Shown: piece after piece, positions 61,401-64,000 of the stretch | Numbering within the stretch: position 1 is the first letter of the stretch | How the letters are laid out: each line of letters opens with the position of its first letter | Assembly (NCBI GenBank): GCA_013398295.1 | Contig: VZSF01011130.1 | Coordinates: forward strand, 189,263 to 253,262 | DNA length: 64,000 bases | Source of the DNA: Chionis minor | Lineage: Eukaryota > Chordata > Aves > Charadriiformes > Chionididae | Direction of reading: 5' to 3' | Made by a program: the position numbers and the translations under genes | Notes under the pieces: model-generated | Database searches by the model: none | Told to the model about the DNA's origin: nothing | The model's input: only the letters and a program-made list of their open reading frames with translations

Positions 61401-64000
61401 GAATGACAGGCTTGGCCAAATAAAATGTAGGGTATAGAAAAGGAGAAATAGAGGAGATAAATAATAACTCTAAGAGTCATTGCAAAAACTAAATACATCA
61501 CACCTTTTTAACTGCATCACTGGTGCAATCCAAGAAGAATAGGTAGAGGTTGTACCACGAATTTACTACGTTCAGTTTTTGGTTCACAAACACCGCTTGA
61601 GTAACACTTTCAGTTCTTGGCCTCCAGACAGTACGGACCTGAACTGGCTAAAGTGGAGCCTCTCCCAAGATCTGATCTGATAGAACAAAACACAGTTACT
61701 AACAATTAATTTTTAATATGACATGGTACTTTCCAATGGGAAAATTTATTTAAAGTCATTGACAGGGCCGAGTTAAGTTCCATTTTGGGAACAACTTGCA
61801 CTGCTGAAGTATTCATTTTCTACAATTCTTTCTCAGTCTGATGAGCAACTGCAATTGTAAAACAACCTTACAGCAATATCACAGCTCTGCCACTAACACC
61901 ACATGATACTATAGTTTTCTAGTACATGATAACGAAAACAGAAAAGCAGTGAATAAAACAATACTTAAATCACATTTACTGCTACTTTTAAATACATGTT
62001 CTCCATCTGCCTTACTAATATCTGCTTGGCTATAAGTAGTCATCTATGAAATTACTTCTTTTTCAAATCATAGATAAAAAATGAATATGGGAGGAAAAAA
62101 CAAGTCTGAAATGAACTATCATTCAGCATAGCAGCAGCAGTCCTGATTATTCTTTTCAAAGAAACACAATCTAAAAACACACTGAAAGGAAGATAAAATC
62201 AAAATATTTCCACAAGAATATGTCCTAGGATAAGGAACACCTGCTCTTTTAGCTTGTGGTATCTAATTATCAGCAAAGGTAGATTCTGCATTTTAGTGCT
62301 GTCTGATCTTTTCTCTTTGAACTATATTTTACCCTGAGTCACACCTCAGATATTTTCTTTCTAATAGTCTCAGTGCTGATGGATTTCAGATTGGAAAATG
62401 TAATTGCTTTTCTGGGTTTTTACTACATTCATTTGGTAACAAACCTACTAAAATGTATCACAATGCATGAACTGCAGGTAAATGATCCAAGACAGATTTA
62501 ATCTAATTTATCTACTAAATCACTTTAATTAGTTTTGGACTGTCAGCTGTTACTTGTGGGTTTTTAAAAGCAAAACTCTTGTTTGAAAAAAAGACTCCTA
62601 CACACTTTCCTCAAGTCAAATAACCTTCCATAAATTAAAAAACAAATACAGAAAACAACCACGTCAATAGTACACTACTTCCTGTCTATAGCTTGGATGA
62701 TAAGACACAAAATAACTAACAGCTGTCATCTTGAAAAGTACTCTTTACCTTTATTATCTAATGTCTAGCAGCATCAGACATTGAGCAGTCTTGTTTAGGT
62801 TGATTTAAATTCATATTTATTTTAATGCATGCCTATAAAAATTGAAATTTGTCATTTGGTTTGCTTTTCTACATTGCTTATTGATGTCAGAAAGCCAAAA
62901 TAAAGATTCTGTGAAGCTAAGTATGACAGCGACAGCTACCATGAAGTGCGGGCAGCTGTTATTAACAATAAAAATTATCATTAAAATACACTTGATATTT
63001 TTTTGTATCTTGGGCCAGGAGAATGAAATGTTTATTTGTCTTCTTTTATGCGCAGCACGTAAATACACAATAGATGTTTAAAACCTTATTATATAGCGTG
63101 TGTTCCTTTGTTCGTGAGCAATTGTTTTGAAAGAAGCTTCATATTGATTTTAAAGAACAAATTGTGTGAAATAAAGCCATTACTTCAACAGTAAAACAGT
63201 TCCAAAATTATATCCAAAGATAAAATGAATTTGTAAATCATGTTGGGATTACTAAGAGCACACAGCAGTGACCTTGCTCAATTACTACGTTGGCTTTGTT
63301 AGACTTGTTTGAAAATTTTTCAATGTAGAAGAGAAACGAGAGAGAGAAAATAACAGCATGAACATAGACTGACACCTTCCCCAACCACCCGTCTTGCAAG
63401 CTGACATATTTGCTTCTCAGTCTATGGGAAATTTCATTATATTAAGAACTGTGTGACATCCTTTTTTATTCCTTGGCAATAAATGAATGTTTCTGCTACT
63501 ACGGCATACAACTCTGCCCTGGAACAGGAAGTATGGCAATTGAACTGATCCTACTGCTGTAAAAATCTACTGCCTTAGATTCATATGTTTGCGTAAGGAG
63601 GTATTTGCAGACAAACATGTTGATTCTTCTTTGCCTATGTTTATGTATCAAGGAGACAAAAGACAAAGTCTTGATGGATCAACAAAATAAATTAATAATT
63701 TGTTCCCTTCCCTTAGAACAGCAATCCTTCTGTTTTCCTAGGGGGAATGGGAAGGGACCAGAGCAGCAGCTGGGGCAGATCATGGATTAAAACCCTACTA
63801 AGAGAAACATCAGAAAGGAGACTTCCAAACTGGGAAGTATGAAGGATGGATCTGAGATACCGTATCTTCAGATATGAGAGAACTGGGGTCAGATATGTCA
63901 AGGTGGTGAGTCTGTTATCAAGTGCTGACCCCTCCAATTAGGACTTGCATCTGGGGCAGATCCACACACAGAGACTCTTGTAACCATCCTATTCATTTTT

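Larger units (their letters stand above)
59910..64000. other. AT-rich non-coding stretch, no gene seen
   Basis: No exon, RNA gene or transposon was recognised. A 26-bp exact repeat occurs at 60224-60249 and 61375-61400. The remaining frames are short and unremarkable. Confidence 0.6.

Noticed and set aside
1..64000. CRISPR arrays, operons, integrons, toxin or prophage genes
   Set aside because: None is present. The window is vertebrate intronic or intergenic DNA with split exons, CR1 LINEs and LTRs.

Overview
This window is AT-rich vertebrate DNA, and its repeat content marks it as a bird. At least nine segments are CR1 (chicken repeat 1) LINE copies, several ending in the CR1 3' octamer tail (ATTCTATG-like). 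Four further segments look like avian endogenous retrovirus LTRs. There are no operons, ribosome binding sites, CRISPR arrays or other prokaryotic features. Two runs of N (one base at 150; 463 bases at 56517-56979) show that this is a draft assembly.

The only host coding sequence I can support is a pair of exons on the minus strand, at 41764-41928 and 31159-31312. They join in phase (phase 1 to phase 1) into most of the first half of a laminin G domain. The motifs FTGNSYLELPSL, FLHLYLVEGRP and CGNSQNILTV match, as I remember the family, the C-terminal laminin G region of EYS (eyes shut homolog), a secreted photoreceptor matrix protein. EYS is known for very large introns, so most or all of the window is probably EYS intron, transcribed right to left.

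Layout: 1-1839, a decayed CR1 with a false duplication at the gap. 1840-9930, mostly plain AT-rich sequence with one old CR1 3' end. 9930-12815, an unidentified GC-richer block, an old truncated LTR and a complete solo LTR with a 4-bp target duplication. 12816-21357, low-complexity tracts, a small CR1 end, a GC-rich solo LTR (17342-18105) and a 1.1-kb CR1 on the minus strand. 24695-25762, two CR1 pieces facing away from each other. 31159-31312, EYS exon. 32455-34010, a retrovirus-like LTR with three layers of internal tandem duplication. 41764-41928, EYS exon. 43228-46386, two CR1 3' ends. 46387-56016, plain AT-rich sequence. 56058-57392, the youngest-looking CR1, interrupted by the large gap. 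57948-58025, a perfect 34-bp inverted repeat. 59078-59903, a complete solo LTR. 59910-64000, plain sequence with one dispersed 26-bp exact repeat.

I found no undescribed biological system. The points most worth a second look are the near-perfect hairpin at 57948-58025 (probably a template-switch mutation or assembly fold-back), the nested duplications at 32455-33710, the two assembly faults inside CR1 copies, and the excess of repeats inserted antisense to EYS.
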